Positions 1 to 11,734 of a stretch of 64,000 nucleotides of DNA are shown piece after piece (within the stretch, counting starts at the first letter, position 1; every line of letters begins with the position of its first letter). Where the stretch lies: assembly GCA_949752735.1 (NCBI GenBank), contig OX457042.1, forward strand, positions 58,236,797-58,300,796, in the 5' to 3' direction. The notes beneath the pieces were generated by a model. It had not been told where the DNA came from. It did no database searches and saw only the letters and a program-made list of their open reading frames with translations. The translations under genes and the position numbers were made by a program. Source of the DNA: Lumbricus terrestris. Its lineage: Eukaryota > Annelida > Clitellata > Crassiclitellata > Lumbricidae.

Positions 1-115
1 CTGGCATTTGCCGTGCTTGAGTTGGGAGCGCCACTGAGTAGTCCCAGTGGAGAGACGCAATAGAAATTTTTGAATGAAGGAATTGAACGAATGATTGAAT
101 GAATGCGTGCTATCC
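1..115 (+). repeat. LINE 3' tail upstream of exon 3 (unit A)
   Basis: The text GGGAGCGCCACTGAGTAG, then a degraded GGCGCTATAGAAAT-like block and (TGAA)n matches the 3' end of the jockey/CR1/L2-like LINE whose RT copy lies at 13617-15378. Equivalent tails sit at the same place before exon 3 in units B, C and D, so the insertion predates the gene duplications. Confidence 0.75.
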
Positions 116-159
116 AATATTGTCTGCAAGTGTTAGCGCTGCATTTTTATTTATTGCAG

Positions 160-346
160 TTGTATGATCTTCCATTCGAGATCTTAGACATGGTCTTGCA
201 AAAGTCTTATCTGCATTGGATTTTGAATTCACCAACGAAGCAGAGAGACAAAGATGTTATCAAATCACTTATGTCAGTCGACTTTTGTTTCAATCAAAGA
301 ATCACCAGAAAACGGTTCAAGAGGGAAATCTGGCGATTATTAAAAG
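160..346 (+). CDS. Unit A exon 3: F-box-like domain
   Basis: A 187-nt exon follows the acceptor TTATTGCAG and ends at AAAAG before GTAATG (entry phase 0, exit phase 1). It reads LYDLPFEILDMVLQK..., with SLMSVD..FNQRITRKRFK.. and a terminal W. This fits the F-box pattern of LP-x-E-ILxxI, a second helix L-x-x-V, basic residues and a Trp. Known F-boxes bind SKP1 and recruit substrates to SCF ubiquitin ligases; here that is inference. The segment before 160 is not coding, because it holds the acceptor and its pyrimidine tract. Confidence 0.75.
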
Positions 347-2488
347 GTAATGTTTCTTGTAAAAAGATTGTTGTATTGCAGTGCATAAGCTTATTCGTTC
401 AATCGAAAATCAGACAATTCCTGGCGAAACAACGCACCCGGTTACATGTCAAACATGTAAACTAAAACACAGAAATAATAGTGTACTCGGAAGGATAAAT
501 GCCGATGTTATAGGCTACTCTTGCGTCAAATTCGTAGTAAAATAATTATGATGAATGTTGTTATAATTATGCGTAAAGACTAGTCCAATGCTGCTGCCCG
601 ACAGCGAAAAACTCTTGGATGACGCGACTGATCATTGTTAACAGACAGGCGACAGCCCATGTAGTTAAGATTGTAGGTGTTGAAATCGTCCAAAAACGCG
701 CAATTACTCAGGGTTTCCTCGGGAGGCATCACAGAAACGAAACAGGTGGCAGGATTATTTAAAATCCAAGTAGTGTAGTCCAAAAAAGGCCAGCCGCTTT
801 TTTACAATAAAATTCCACGATTTTTGGTCGATGACTTTTGAAAAATTGTCCGAGATTTCGGCGGATGAAAATGGGAAATTTTCATGAGATTTCGATTCAT
901 GACTAAAAAATGTCGTAAGAAAATTTTGCGGATGTAAATGTAACATTTTCTCCGCTAGGCTTCAGCGCCCTCCCCAAAACTGAAATCGTGGCGTCGCCAC
1001 TGGTCCTTTTGTCTGGAATAACTTACTGGGAACCCTTAAAAACGGTCAAACCCTTCTTCCACTTTAAACAAATAAACTGAACACAGATAGCAAAAAATTA
1101 TATCTAGTATTACAGAAATAAATTGCCGTTTATTTCATCATTTTTTATTTCAATTTTTATTACTTTTTTCCAGCAACCAAACATTGATTTCCCAGCATTT
1201 TGCAAGGATTATTTATCTTGCACTAAGGGTCGCTACGTAGCGGGATTTCTTCCATCAGTGCACCATAGTTTTTCATGCACTGTCTTTAACATTGAATATT
1301 TTCTGTTATCACATTTGTTGGTTTTTTTTTAAATTGACTTGTGCACGATTGTTTTGGGAGCAATAAAAAACTAAAAGAGACCAGGGTCCATGTTGTGTCT
1401 TTTAGTCTCTGCTCGTCTTTGTCTATCAGGTCAGTGTCATCGGCGAAGCAGAGATTATTGATTTCTATGCCACTGATTTCCACCCCTCCCTCTTTTTCTC
1501 TGATCTTATACAGGACTCTTTCCAGAAGTACAATGAAGGTAATATCGGATCCTCTTGGCTTGTGCCTCTACGTGCCTCAAACCAATCATCTTTTAGTGTT
1601 ATATAAAAAACATTGTGTCTTAAACAGAAGAAGATTCGTGAACATCCGAAAGTGTGTACCAGGTATTTCAAATTCTGCGCCATAAATTACTAATGCAGAT
1701 TGTCTCTTCAAGTTTTTGCTGGTATTCCAGATATCAAATCAAATGAAACACAACAGTAGGCTAATCAAGTTTTGCTTTAGCACCAACCAATGTTTAGAGT
1801 GACCTTTGCATTGGGTCGCTGGGCCAGAAATATTTTTTAATAAAACTACGGATTTGTGCATAGCCTACGCCACATTAGCTTCCTTTGAGTTTCAGTGCAT
1901 GAAAACTTGGCAGGATAAACTTAGCCAACCTATGATATTTGCAATTAGTGGGCCAGACAGTTCTACTTGAATGCCTTCTTTATTCAAGATGAATAAATTG
2001 CATAATTTTTTTCAATTTTAATTTCAATCAAGTTTTTTTCTATTCTAACACCAGAGATTTCTATTCACTTCGAAATTCGAACAAGATATTTTGCTGATGA
2101 TGAAATTTCCTGATGTAGGCCCAGGGGCGGATCAAGGGGGCAATCCGGCCATGCCCACATTTCAAAAGTGCATACTCACTGCGTAGGGCGTGCCCCCCCC
2201 ATTTGGTTTCAGCAAGCATTAAAATAATAAATGCAGCGAGTCGAGCGGGAGAGAAACGTAGCGTACGACGAGACTAGAGAGGTCATAGTAGGCCTATAAT
2301 TATTATTATTTTCTCTTGCTTGCCGAGATTGCCCCAACCAGATGACTGATGACTAAAAAGGTTATCAGTTATTTTGGAAAAGATCGCCGAAAATTTTGCC
2401 CTTACTCAAACGTTTCTGAATGCGCCCATGTATAGGCCAGCAATGCGGTGATGCCATTCATATGCATGTATTTTTTATTGTCTTTTAG
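347..2488 (+). other. Intron 3 of unit A
   Basis: A 2.1-kb intron between GTAATG and TCTTTTAG. It contains a fragment resembling the right end of a hAT-type MITE (about 785-1001, ending CGCCACTG), an antisense RT relic (1345-1690) and otherwise unique AT-rich sequence. No cellular coding sequence is seen. Confidence 0.6.
1345..1690 (-). pseudogene. Non-LTR reverse transcriptase relic
   Basis: Two overlapping minus-strand frames together give an RT motif B/C remnant: RRGTSQEDPILPSLYF followed by VEISGIEINNLCFADDTDL. The FADD box is the RT catalytic motif C, and the first piece resembles the (R)QGDPLSPxLF motif B. A small frameshift joins the two pieces. Type resembles RTE-like endonuclease/RT elements found elsewhere in the window. 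Clearly inactive. Confidence 0.65.
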
Positions 2489-2776
2489 ATTTCTATGGAA
2501 AAACCAAGAACAGATCTGCAATCATAAGAAACAATAAAGACTATCTCTTAAACAATATTCAACCAAATGATGAATTAAACGTTTCGCTGTTGTCTCTCAA
2601 CTGCATAACGCAAGAACAAAGTCATTTCATCCAACGACAGAATTCAACACAAGATAAGAACTACGAGCTCTTGTGCGTCGCGAAATCTTTCAACGAAGCA
2701 AAGTATTCAAACTTCGTCAAATGTCTTCGACAAACCAACCAGAAGACAGTGGCAAGGATCATAGAAAACGGAGGAG
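2489..2776 (+). CDS. Unit A exon 4: CARD
   Basis: A 288-nt exon between acceptor TCTTTTAG and donor GAG/GTGAAA, phase 1 on both sides. It encodes a complete CARD-like six-helix domain: IIRNNKDYLLNNIQPNDEL (helices 1-2), CITQEQSHFIQRQNSTQDKN (helix 3 and the typical T-x-x-D/K-N turn), ELL (helix 4), FxxFVKCLRQTNQKTVA (helix 5) and RIIEN (helix 6). CARDs make homotypic contacts in apoptosis and innate-immune signalling. The same exon is intact in B, C and D. Confidence 0.85.
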
Positions 2777-2931
2777 GTGAAAAGTATAAACTTTGTTTAA
2801 AGACGAATGATTTACACATAACACATGCTTCATAATCATGAGCGGAGTTTATCAGGGGCTAGGGGGGGCTAAGCATTGTTTTAGGAGAGCGAGGCCTGAT
2901 TTTCCAGACATCCATCAACAGCTCCTGTCAT

Positions 2932-5833
2932 AATTGAAGGGATTGGTGCAAAAACCAGGTAAGTCGACTTACCTGAAAATCGTGAAAGTTAGCTTAAAAT
3001 GATCCTGACATAGAGGCGCATCTATGGTGTAAATTTCAAGCTGGTAGCTGCAAAATTAAGTGAGTAGGTAGGAAAATAACCAGGCAACTCAACATACCTG
3101 CTTTGAGAATTTTCGCATTCCTGTGCCATGATTTCGTGCATAAATGAGATAAGTCAACAAACCCGGTTATTGCACAAAAGATCGTAGGCGCTCGTTTGCG
3201 ATTTTCGAGCAGTAAGTGAACAAACCTGATTCTTGCACTCAACCATAAGCCAGTAAAACACGTTATCGGATGCAATAGCGATGTAAGTAAGAGTGTAATA
3301 ACAATATTCTGCCACTAGATTTAGGCTATACGTTTTGGACCATTTTCCCCAAATTAACAGTAGGTCTAGTCTAATCTGGCCTATCGGTCGTTGGTACTAT
3401 CCCATTAAATATAGCCTATAGCCTACTTTTTTGAGAAAAGACACAGTTGACACTGGTCACGACTTCGTAATATTTAATATAATAGGCTATTATTAATTAA
3501 TTAACATATCGTGTTAATTACGTAAGTTTAATGTCTGCTTAATGTGGTATCACAAACGCCCTTTAAGATGTCATATTTAAGCGTGTCGTCATTATTTTTA
3601 CTCCAAGCAGAAAAATAAACAATCATACGAAGAATGTAACACTCGCTCTAGTAGGTATATTTTCCAAACTGTATTCTTTTAATTAATTTTTGCAGCAGTT
3701 GGCTAAACTTGAGACACTTCACGTTTGCGATAGGATTTCTCGAAGTTTAACGAGCTTCGTAACGACGGACACGATGATGTTGATCATGCATAAGACAAGT
3801 CACTGTGTTTCGTAAGAGTAGGCCTAATTCTTTGAAACTGTTATTTTAACCGATAATTAAAATGAAATTAAGTCATGATAATTATAATCCGGCATAAAAA
3901 TATTCTTACTTTAAGATATTTTTAGTCAAACATTTAATTGGTATCGGTGTGCAGTAGGCCCTAAGTGTCACAGTTCGTTGCATCCTCTCAGTCGACGTCG
4001 TGTTAATTGGTAGGTTAGAGTCATGTTAGCCTAGACGTTGTGAGGGTCGGTCAAGGTTAGGATTTCGGTTAGTGCCGTAATTAAAAACGACCTTTGCAGC
4101 CACTTTTGCGGCAGAAGCGACAGAAGAAATTTAGGAACCCAGATAGTAGGCCTACATTCATTCTATGCATTCTCCAATACTATAGGCTATTTGCCTATTA
4201 ATGTTTTATTATGAAGGTTTTCGAAGGTCCGCAATATCACATACTAGAGCCAGCAAGTTTGGTGACTATGAAGACTAGGTGCCAAAGACCAAACCAGCTA
4301 CAAGACAGATAGTGGATGAAAAAAATAGAACAAATACGTGAAGTAAACTTAAGTGATATTCAAAATATGAACAACCGGTGTCATTTACTGCTGGAGAAGA
4401 AACATGTGAAGTAGGCCTAAACTTAAGTGATATTCAGACACATTAACAACCAGTGTCATGTACTGGAGAAGAAGCATGTGAAGTAATCTGAAGTGACATT
4501 CAAACACATCATCAACCAATGTCGGGTATTGTAATGGAGCAGAAACACGTGAAGGAAACTTAACCCCTTTAGCGTGCAGCTCCAGTTAACTCGGGCATGG
4601 ATGGTAATCAGCATTAGGTAGGCGTGGACCTTGTACAAACACGGGATAATGTCAGAAGACAATGGCTGTTGAGCAGAGTGCAGGCTGTTGTACCTTGTTA
4701 TGTCTTGTTATATCATCACTGGCGGCTGTTAGTCGGCTGGAATCAGCCCCCTTGCATACATAGGGCAAAATAGCAGGTCTAAAGGTGGGTTGTCTATGGA
4801 GGAATAGCATGTCTACTAGACGAAGTGTTCGATGGTATCTGAATTTACTAACAGCTACAGCGAGTACAATGGCAAGGGACAGTTGTGACGGACAGAAACC
4901 TGGATTTTAAAAAATCTTCCTTTTGTGCGGTGCTCTTTGGACCCTTTACCACGTGTGTAGGCCTACATACCATCATGGGGGAGTTTATCAGGGGCTAGGG
5001 GGTGGGGGCTAAGCCCCCAGAACGTACAGCTAAAAAATTCTCCGTGCATTTTTCAGGGGCTATGGAGCTTAATTAGCCCTCAGAGGTCGACATGTTTTTA
5101 TGGTGAAAACGGTATATTTTCTTGAGATTTGGACCGATTACTAAAAAAGGTCACCAGTTTTTTGGCGACGAATATGGTACCGGTATCTTTTCTTGAGATT
5201 CCGAGATTCCGACCAAAGTCTCCACCACAAAGCCCAAGTTATTTTTAACCCCCATAAGAACAGAAACCAAACTCCGACCATGCATACCACGTACTAATTT
5301 ATCTAGGTGTAAGCCTGACGTCATTTATAGGCAGGATCCGTGGAATATTTCAATTTAGGGGCCTATTTTTTCTCCATAAAATCAGTGTTTCTTCCGCTGC
5401 TCTCTTCTGGTCCAGTTCTCTAATGTTTATCATTTCCATGCAATAACAAGGTTTGTTCACTTATCGGATTCTTACATGTAAAAAGTTTCCAGAACTACAC
5501 GAAAGTTGCTTATAATTTCCATGCAATAACCAGGTTAATTGACATATGTTATTCTTGCACCAAAAAACGTTCCAGAACTACAGGGAAGTTTCAGTGCAAT
5601 AACCAAGTTTGTTGTTCATTTGCCCATAAAATACTAATTAGTAACAGACGGCCTTTAAGATTTTTTATTTTATCATCAGTTACGATTAGATGCACCTTAT
5701 ACTTTTTAAATTTTCTCGCTATCTATTTCCTGGACGAAACGGCAAGCTTCTGAAGAGCAAAAAACATTCAAACTCGATTTGCCGAAAACTATGAAATTTG
5801 ACTTACCTGGTTATTGCACCAATCCCTTCAATT
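2932..5833. mobile_element. 2.9-kb fold-back element with repeat-array arms
   Basis: The left end AATTGAAGGGATTGGTGCAA is mirrored by TTGCACCAATCCCTTCAATT at the right end. Inside each end, about 350-390 bp hold several degenerate copies of a unit like TGCAATAACCAGGTTTGTT followed by a GACTTA-like run, opposite in orientation in the two arms (about 2932-3280 and 5440-5833). The middle (3280-5440) holds no recognisable transposase. The TSD cannot be resolved because AATT is itself palindromic. The class is uncertain. Confidence 0.6.
4335..4560 (+). repeat. Tandem repeat of about 75-80 bp, three copies
   Basis: The phrase AACTTAAGTGATATTCA, a variable stretch, then CCAGTGTCAT, CTGGAGAAGAA and CATGTGAAGTA recurs three times with drift. 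It lies inside the fold-back element at 2932-5833. No coding sense is seen. Confidence 0.65.
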
Positions 5834-6616
5834 GTTTTTAATCCCGAGAAATCTGAGGTATCTCGGGGAAAATCAATAATGATAATGGATATGAATTTAT
5901 ACCGAATAACATCCAGATCATTCCGATAGCTAGAATTATCTTTAAGTTTAGCCTAATTAATATGACCCATCTTGTCATGTATCTTATAAGCCATTGCATA
6001 ATCAATTATCAAAAAACCATTGGACGTTACTGTGCAGTGTGCAACGGTGAAATCTTGTGAAAAGCGTCTTAAGAAGAAAATCCCTGTGGTGGTTGAAACA
6101 AACATAACAAGTCCCTGCTTTAAAAGGTGTTTGGGTGCATCTTTACACATTTCAATTTTTAATTACTAGGCGGCCTAGATGAAATAATAAATTATTTCTA
6201 ACTTGGACGTGCTGCCGCAGTACACTTTGAGGTTTAGCATAGAATTCCTTTCCTCACTGTTTTTGCCACTCATTTTTTTCGGCCGAGAAAAAGCATATAT
6301 CATCTAGGCCAACAAGTTGTTCATCTCAAACATCCAATAAAACATTTAAGTTTTGTCAATTTTGCTCTATTAAATTCAATGACTCTTATTTCGCTGCCGC
6401 GATATTGTCTTCATCACAACGTGTTCCGTTCATTGTCGAAATAAAATATATCCGTGTATTTGCGTTTTAGGCCTAATAGCTTACTCTTATTCATGATTTG
6501 GTCGCTATGAATACCCTACCTGAGCAATAATGATTATTGTTTTAAGATTAACTGAAGTTATCGAAATCTGTGTCTGAGCAGTTTGCTAAAAATTATTTTA
6601 AAAACGTTGCTTTTAG

Positions 6617-6973
6617 GTACAACAAAAATTGAGCTCCAACTTCGAGGTGCAAAGTGTAAGCTTACACAGTTAATAATTGAATCGCAGCTGCTTCAACAGA
6701 AAATCGAAGATCTTCGAAGCAAAACAAAACCACGGTCACATCAAACTGACAAAATCATCAGTCAACTGAAGGACATAGCAATAGAAATCCTTAACTGTCA
6801 CTTGGATAGACAGACTGTAGTCGTTTGGATCTGGTGTCGTTCGCAATCAGCCCTTCAACATATTCAGAAGTTGTATGAATCGAATGAGCTGAGAGATGTT
6901 TTCGTTGAAACTTTTCAAACTCCGATTTCAATGGTAATCAGCGTCGATAGAAATCAATTCAAGAAAACCATTG
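6617..6973 (+). CDS. Unit A exon 5: helical segment plus TRADD-N-like domain
   Basis: Acceptor CTTTTAG; the exon enters and leaves in phase 1. A charged helical stretch (LLQQKIEDLRSKTKPR..., then KIISQLKDIAIEIL) precedes RQTVVVWIWCRSQSALQHIQ, then LYESNELRDVF and MVISVDRNQFKKTIG. The beta-strand, helix (x-L-x-x-LYESxxLRD) and second strand ending in a D-x-x-x-[FY]-K pattern resemble the TRADD N-terminal-like domain seen beside CARD and death domains in invertebrate proteins. That match is from memory of the family and needs a profile search. The frame would stop 14 nt beyond 6973, but ending at ATTG/GCAAGTATTT joins it in frame to the propeller exon. Confidence 0.65.
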
Positions 6974-7035
6974 GCAAGTATTTCTGAACGCTTTCGTCAT
7001 AAAGGAATATACCTGGAACATGTAATCAACACCAC

Positions 7036-7322
7036 CAGTGGCCTAGACAAGGGGGATTTCGGGATTTAAAACCCCCCCATTTGCCTAGAAAACAAGTTTT
7101 TTAAAGGGTATTTATCCACTTAAATAAGAGAAAACGAAACGATTGTTTGTAGTAACAAATATGCGTTCTTACTTTATTCACTTTGTTACTTTATTCCCTT
7201 TGTAAATTTATTCCCGTTAAGGTTATTTACCGTAATACTGGTGGGTTGGTGTCAGAAAGGGCATCCGGCCTGGCCATAACCTCCCCCCAAACCCCCCCCA
7301 TAAATTCCTGGTTACGCCACTG
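7036..7322. mobile_element. hAT-type MITE with 8-bp TSD AACACCAC
   Basis: Ends are CAGTGGCCTAG and TTACGCCACTG, flanked by identical AACACCAC at 7028-7035 and 7323-7330. Unit B has the empty site, with a single AACACCAC at the same place after exon 5. CAGTGGC termini and 8-bp TSDs are typical of hAT non-autonomous elements. No ORF. Confidence 0.85.
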
Positions 7323-7454
7323 AACACCACATGGGATTTCGATTATTAATTAGTAAATGATTAATTCAGCCCGTGTTAACATGATCAGAAGGATGGATGT
7401 TGAAGTGGACAATCCCTAAATGTAAATGTATGTGAATACTGTATAGTAGTATAA

Positions 7455-7590
7455 GTCGTGAGACACGGTGGCTGATTGGTTAGAGTGGTCGGCCTGTAAC
7501 GCGGAGAGTAAGGGTTCGATACCCGTCTTAGGCGGTTGTTGTGTAGGGACCTAAAGCAAGTCTTTCGTTGCTCTGCAATATAATATAATT
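7455..7590 (+). repeat. tRNA-derived SINE (family 2)
   Basis: A pol III box A-like TGATTGGTTAGAGTGG and box B GGTTCGATACCC are spaced as in a tRNA, followed by a tRNA-unrelated body (GGCGGTTGTTGTGTAGG...). A related copy with box B lost lies at the same intron position in unit C (41640-41780). It is not a functional tRNA: the acceptor stem does not pair convincingly. Confidence 0.6.
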
Positions 7591-7669
7591 TGCGCCGTCG
7601 ACGCGTGTGTGAGCTTTGTAAGGAGGTCGATATCAAACGTCAGTTGTAGGCCTATTGTATTGTATAATA

Positions 7670-9696
7670 GGGTGGAGTGAAATAATTCATGTCTTAGTTT
7701 CAATATGCCCTGGTGTCGAAAAGTTGCATTGTATAATGTACATCATACACAAATGTTTGCATAATAAAAAAATAATTTCTTGTGCTTCCACAACACTGTC
7801 GAAGTTCATGTGATTTAAATGGTTTTTGAGCATTTTGAAGATAATTTTTTATTCTTCAGAAACTATAACGACATCCTAAACTATCATTACATGTTAAATA
7901 CAGCAAGGCACCAGTATATTCCTCATTCAAATAAAGTAGGACACCAGTATAATCCTCATTCAAATAGAGTAGCCTACTCACCATTCAAATAGAGTAGGAC
8001 ACCAGTATATTCGCCATTGTCGAACTTGGCTCGTGAATGTGATCGGCATGGCGTTTCTGATAGATGCGCTGCGGCTCTTGCTACGGCGGTTTTGCAAGAT
8101 GTTGGTTTAGTAACTGGCAATGGCTGCGCCATGTTCATAAACAGAAGCAAAGTGCACAGGGAAAGGAAAAGAAAGAGAAAGGAGTTGCAAAATACATCAC
8201 TGAAGAGGTACTTCGATGGCTGAAAGGATAAAACCAGAACTCAAGTGAAGAGGGGTAAAAAACATATCCCAAAGGAACACATAAGTCTGGTACAGGAACC
8301 CAATTCAGAATATCTGGGACATGTAACTCCTGATAATGGAACATCCAAAAGTATCCACAAGGCTATTTGTACTTTTCCCCTTGACAATGACGCTGATACT
8401 TCTAACATAGTTGCCATAGGTTGCGACAGTACCAATGCAAACACTGGTGCGCTTGGGGGTGTTATAAGTCTTTTTGAAAGGAAGTTCCAGAGACCAATCC
8501 ACTGGTTCGTATGCATGCTCCATGCGAATGAGCTACCTCTGCGCCATCTCTTGCAGAAATTACACGGTCCAATAGCTTTTTCCAGCGATATTGGAAGGGG
8601 TCTGGTGAACTGTGCCAATACCTCTGGCCATGTGTCCAAACATGCAATCGATTGACCTCAGTACGGATTAGATATACATGTATAGCATTTGTACTGCTGT
8701 TGCCATAGGCGCGTGTAGTTCTGATCTTGCTTTACAAAAGCCAGGACCAGTCTGTCACTCTATAGATGGCTGACAACAGCCAATAGTTTACTGAGATTAT
8801 ACATGGCCACTGAAAATCGCACAGATAACCTGGTGAAACTGGCTACATTTGTGATGTCAGTCTATGCACCAATGTGGTTCCACATAAAGACAAAGTCTGC
8901 ATGCACGGAGGGATCGAAGCATCTGTGGAGAATGATAAAGTACTCCAGAGATTTGGAAAACATTTTCGAGATGTGGTTGATGAAGTTATTCAGCGAAACG
9001 GATGTTTCGGTCACGCAGAAAACATACTACTCGCAATGTTAGCAGATGAGAGAAGTCAAATTCGACAATAATATTGGCCTACAGGAGGATTCTCGCAGCA
9101 AGACACGAAAATGCTTCATCAACGCGCATCCGAGAATTTAGGGTTCCACGACTCAACTTTAACGCTAGAGGCTATACGGAACTTGGTCGACTGGCAAGAA
9201 ATTGACAGATACGAGTCACCTCTTCTCAAGAGCCGTTCAAACGCCCAGACAGAAGAGTGGGTAAAGTCGAATGTTGCAGAACAGGTTTCAGAAATTGTTC
9301 AGTTCCCTTGTCATAGTTTTACGCAAGGAACAGAACGATGTATTCGACAGGTGACTGAAGCGGCCGCATCAGTATGTGGTACCGTGGCAAGAAATTGATT
9401 TATTCGGGCAAGAATTGCATCACGGAAATTGATGAAAACATTTAACACCAAGTCTGAGTTTCGATTCAATTAACTGCTTCATAGAAGAGTAACAAAGCGC
9501 ATTTAGCAATATTACGCTTAGTAATTTCCAAGCCTGAAACGCGTAGAACTTGAGTTGTGCGGGGGCAGCATAAAAAATAATTTTACATTTATAATATTTC
9601 AACGTGTTATAATTAACACTGAAATACAACTTTTCCACACCAAGGCGAAAAGAATTGTAATTTTTTGAAAATGTGCCTAATACATTCACTCCACCC
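7670..9696 (+). mobile_element. Unclassified TIR DNA transposon, TA target
   Basis: The terminal inverted repeat GGGTGGAGTGAA starts after TA (7668-7669), and its mirror TTCACTCCACCC ends before TA (9697-9698). It carries a decayed protein gene (8017-9472). The same ends bound the palindrome at 42909-44889. About 2.03 kb. The superfamily is not certain: a TA target is seen in Tc1/mariner-like groups, but the protein does not look like one. Confidence 0.65.
8017..9472 (+). pseudogene. Decayed transposon-borne gene, likely transposase
   Basis: Consecutive frames give one broken protein. First LARECDRHGVSDRCAAALAT and AVLQDVGL, then a basic stretch and RYFDG. Next KEHISLVQEPNSEYLGHVTP, IGCDSTNANTG, PIHWFVCMLHANELPLRHL, YAPMWFHIK, GHAENILLAMLADERSQIR and, finally, RARIASRKLMKTFN. 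The order matches an uncharacterised invertebrate protein family I recall but cannot name. Several stops and frameshifts (near 8222, 8655, 9070 and 9398) make it inactive. The enclosing inverted repeats suggest it encoded the element's transposase. Confidence 0.6.
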
Positions 9697-10027
9697 TATA
9701 AATCTATAAATCTTGGACAATAATTATTATTGTTTGTTATAATAACGTAAAGCTACTTAATTTCTATTTTGTGTATTCTTCATGAAGTGAAATTAAGATA
9801 TTGAATGGAGCCATAAACTGGGCAAATATACAGATTGGAAAAGGCAACAAGAGACTTGCAGTGATACGAAAAGTGTAAAATATGCTTAGACAGAACTAAA
9901 AAAATTAAATAATATAATTAAAAACATAGTTACAAATCCCATGATCTAAATAACCAACTCCATTCTATTTCCCATTGTATCATAATAGAAATATAAACCA
10001 CAAATTAAAATAGCCAATTATTATTCG

Positions 10028-10189
10028 TAGACGGTGGTGCAATGGTAAGTTCGGTGCCCTGTGACCGAAGGGTCGCAAATTCTAATCTAACCTCAGGCCA
10101 TGTATTATCAGTGAGGAAGGCAACGGGAAACCACCACACTCATCTCATCCCCAATGTTATAAGGCCAACTAACCTGCTTTTAGGCAGTG

Positions 10190-10195
<6 letters not shown>
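10028..10195 (+). repeat. tRNA-derived SINE (family 1) with ATC tail
   Basis: Box A-like GGTGGTGCAATGGTAAG and a decayed box B, then GTGAGGAAGGCAACGGGAAA and a tail that runs into (ATC)n. The same SINE with the same tail lies at 24828-25025 in unit B intron 5, so the insertion is shared by A and B. Confidence 0.7.
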
Positions 10196-10692
<497 letters not shown>

Positions 10693-10816
10693 CCATCACC
10701 ATCATTCATTCATTCATTCATTTTTAAGACAAACCGTAAAAAGAAAGCTAACAACTAGCAGACAATTATTTGCGAATAATTAATTACTTTGTTCTCTATT
10801 TTATTCTTTATTCTAG

Positions 10817-11679
10817 TCGTGTGTGCGTTCTCCGTCAATTTTACTCACAGAATCAAGACACAGAAAAATAAAGATCTGTCTGTGCGTGGAGTGACTAAGT
10901 TGCAAAACGAAATCTACATACTCTTTGGATCGTCTTCTCTTCCTCCTGTAATTCATGTCTTTGAAGATCAAAATCCATTTAATTGGCAAAAAGAAATCGA
11001 ATTAACAGGGATTGGTTATCCCTATGACATTGGATCCAATGAAATGGAAAATTGTCTCTACATCAATGATTTTTATGATAATTGCGTCTGGAAGATAGCA
11101 AGAGAAGAAGATGACGGGCACAAACTCATTAAATGGCTTAAATTTGATTATATACCAAGTAGTCTGTCAGTGTCGACTGATGGTCAGTTCCTGGTTATAA
11201 ATAAATCATCGTCCTCTCTCAAGATCTACGGATCAGACGCAGAATTCATTCGATCCATTCAGTTACCATCAGACATCACGGATCCTCGTCATGCAGTGGA
11301 AACATCCATCGGGAATTTCATCATACTGAGTTTATCGAATGAAAGAGAGGGGCAAACGAAGTGGGCCATAAGCGAATTGAACAGAGATGGACAGATGGTC
11401 ATCCGTCGCTTTATTTTATCAAATGAAGCACAACGACTGAATGATCCTCAATATCTCTCAATCGATTCAGAGGATCGAGTGCTTGTGGCTGACTCTGGGA
11501 ATGACAGGGTGATTCTCTTGGATTCCGATCTTAGATGGAACAGAATTCTTATTCCTCCAGGAGAGAAAGAAGGGCCGAGAATCTCACGGTCAAACAAAAT
11601 GTGTTACGACGAAGAAAAGAAACAACTGATCGTCGGAGGAGAAAATCAACTTAATGTTTACTCTATAAGTCAAAAATGA
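10817..11679 (+). CDS. Unit A exon 6: NHL-type beta-propeller and stop
   Basis: Starts after TTATTCTAG and needs one base from the previous exon (phase 1). Encodes about 287 residues with propeller blades: VRGVTKLQNEIYILFG, VFEDQNPFNW, then ENCLYINDF..CVWKI, SLSVSTDGQFLV, LKIYGSDAEFIRSIQLP, HAVETSIGNFIIL, YLSIDSEDRVLVADSGNDRV followed by ILLDSDLRWNRILIP, and YDEEKKQLIVGG. The SIDSEDRVLVADSGNDRVIL blade is a clear NHL motif. No ATG is present at the left; an apparent upstream start is TTG within the splice acceptor. In this family such propellers usually bind protein, RNA or other ligands. Confidence 0.85.
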
Positions 11680-11734
11680 ACTCAGAATTTGCCAAATCTT
11701 CCCTCGATAACGAGAAACAAATTCCATTTATTAA

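Larger units (their letters stand above)
2777..6616 (+). other. Intron 4 of unit A
   Basis: A 3.8-kb intron, mostly filled by the fold-back element at 2932-5833. The remainder shows no gene; 5834-6616 is AT-rich and partly conserved with the end of intron 4 in B and C. Confidence 0.6.

Noticed and set aside
6974..6987. Exon 5 ending naturally at TIGKYF-stop
   Set aside because: Possible, but the GCAAGTA site is conserved in three copies and gives the exact phase for exon 6; kept only as an alternative.
10789..10830. Signal peptide at the start of the propeller frames (MFSILFFILVVCAF-like)
   Set aside because: The apparent start is TTG and the hydrophobic run is the polypyrimidine tract and acceptor, not coding sequence.
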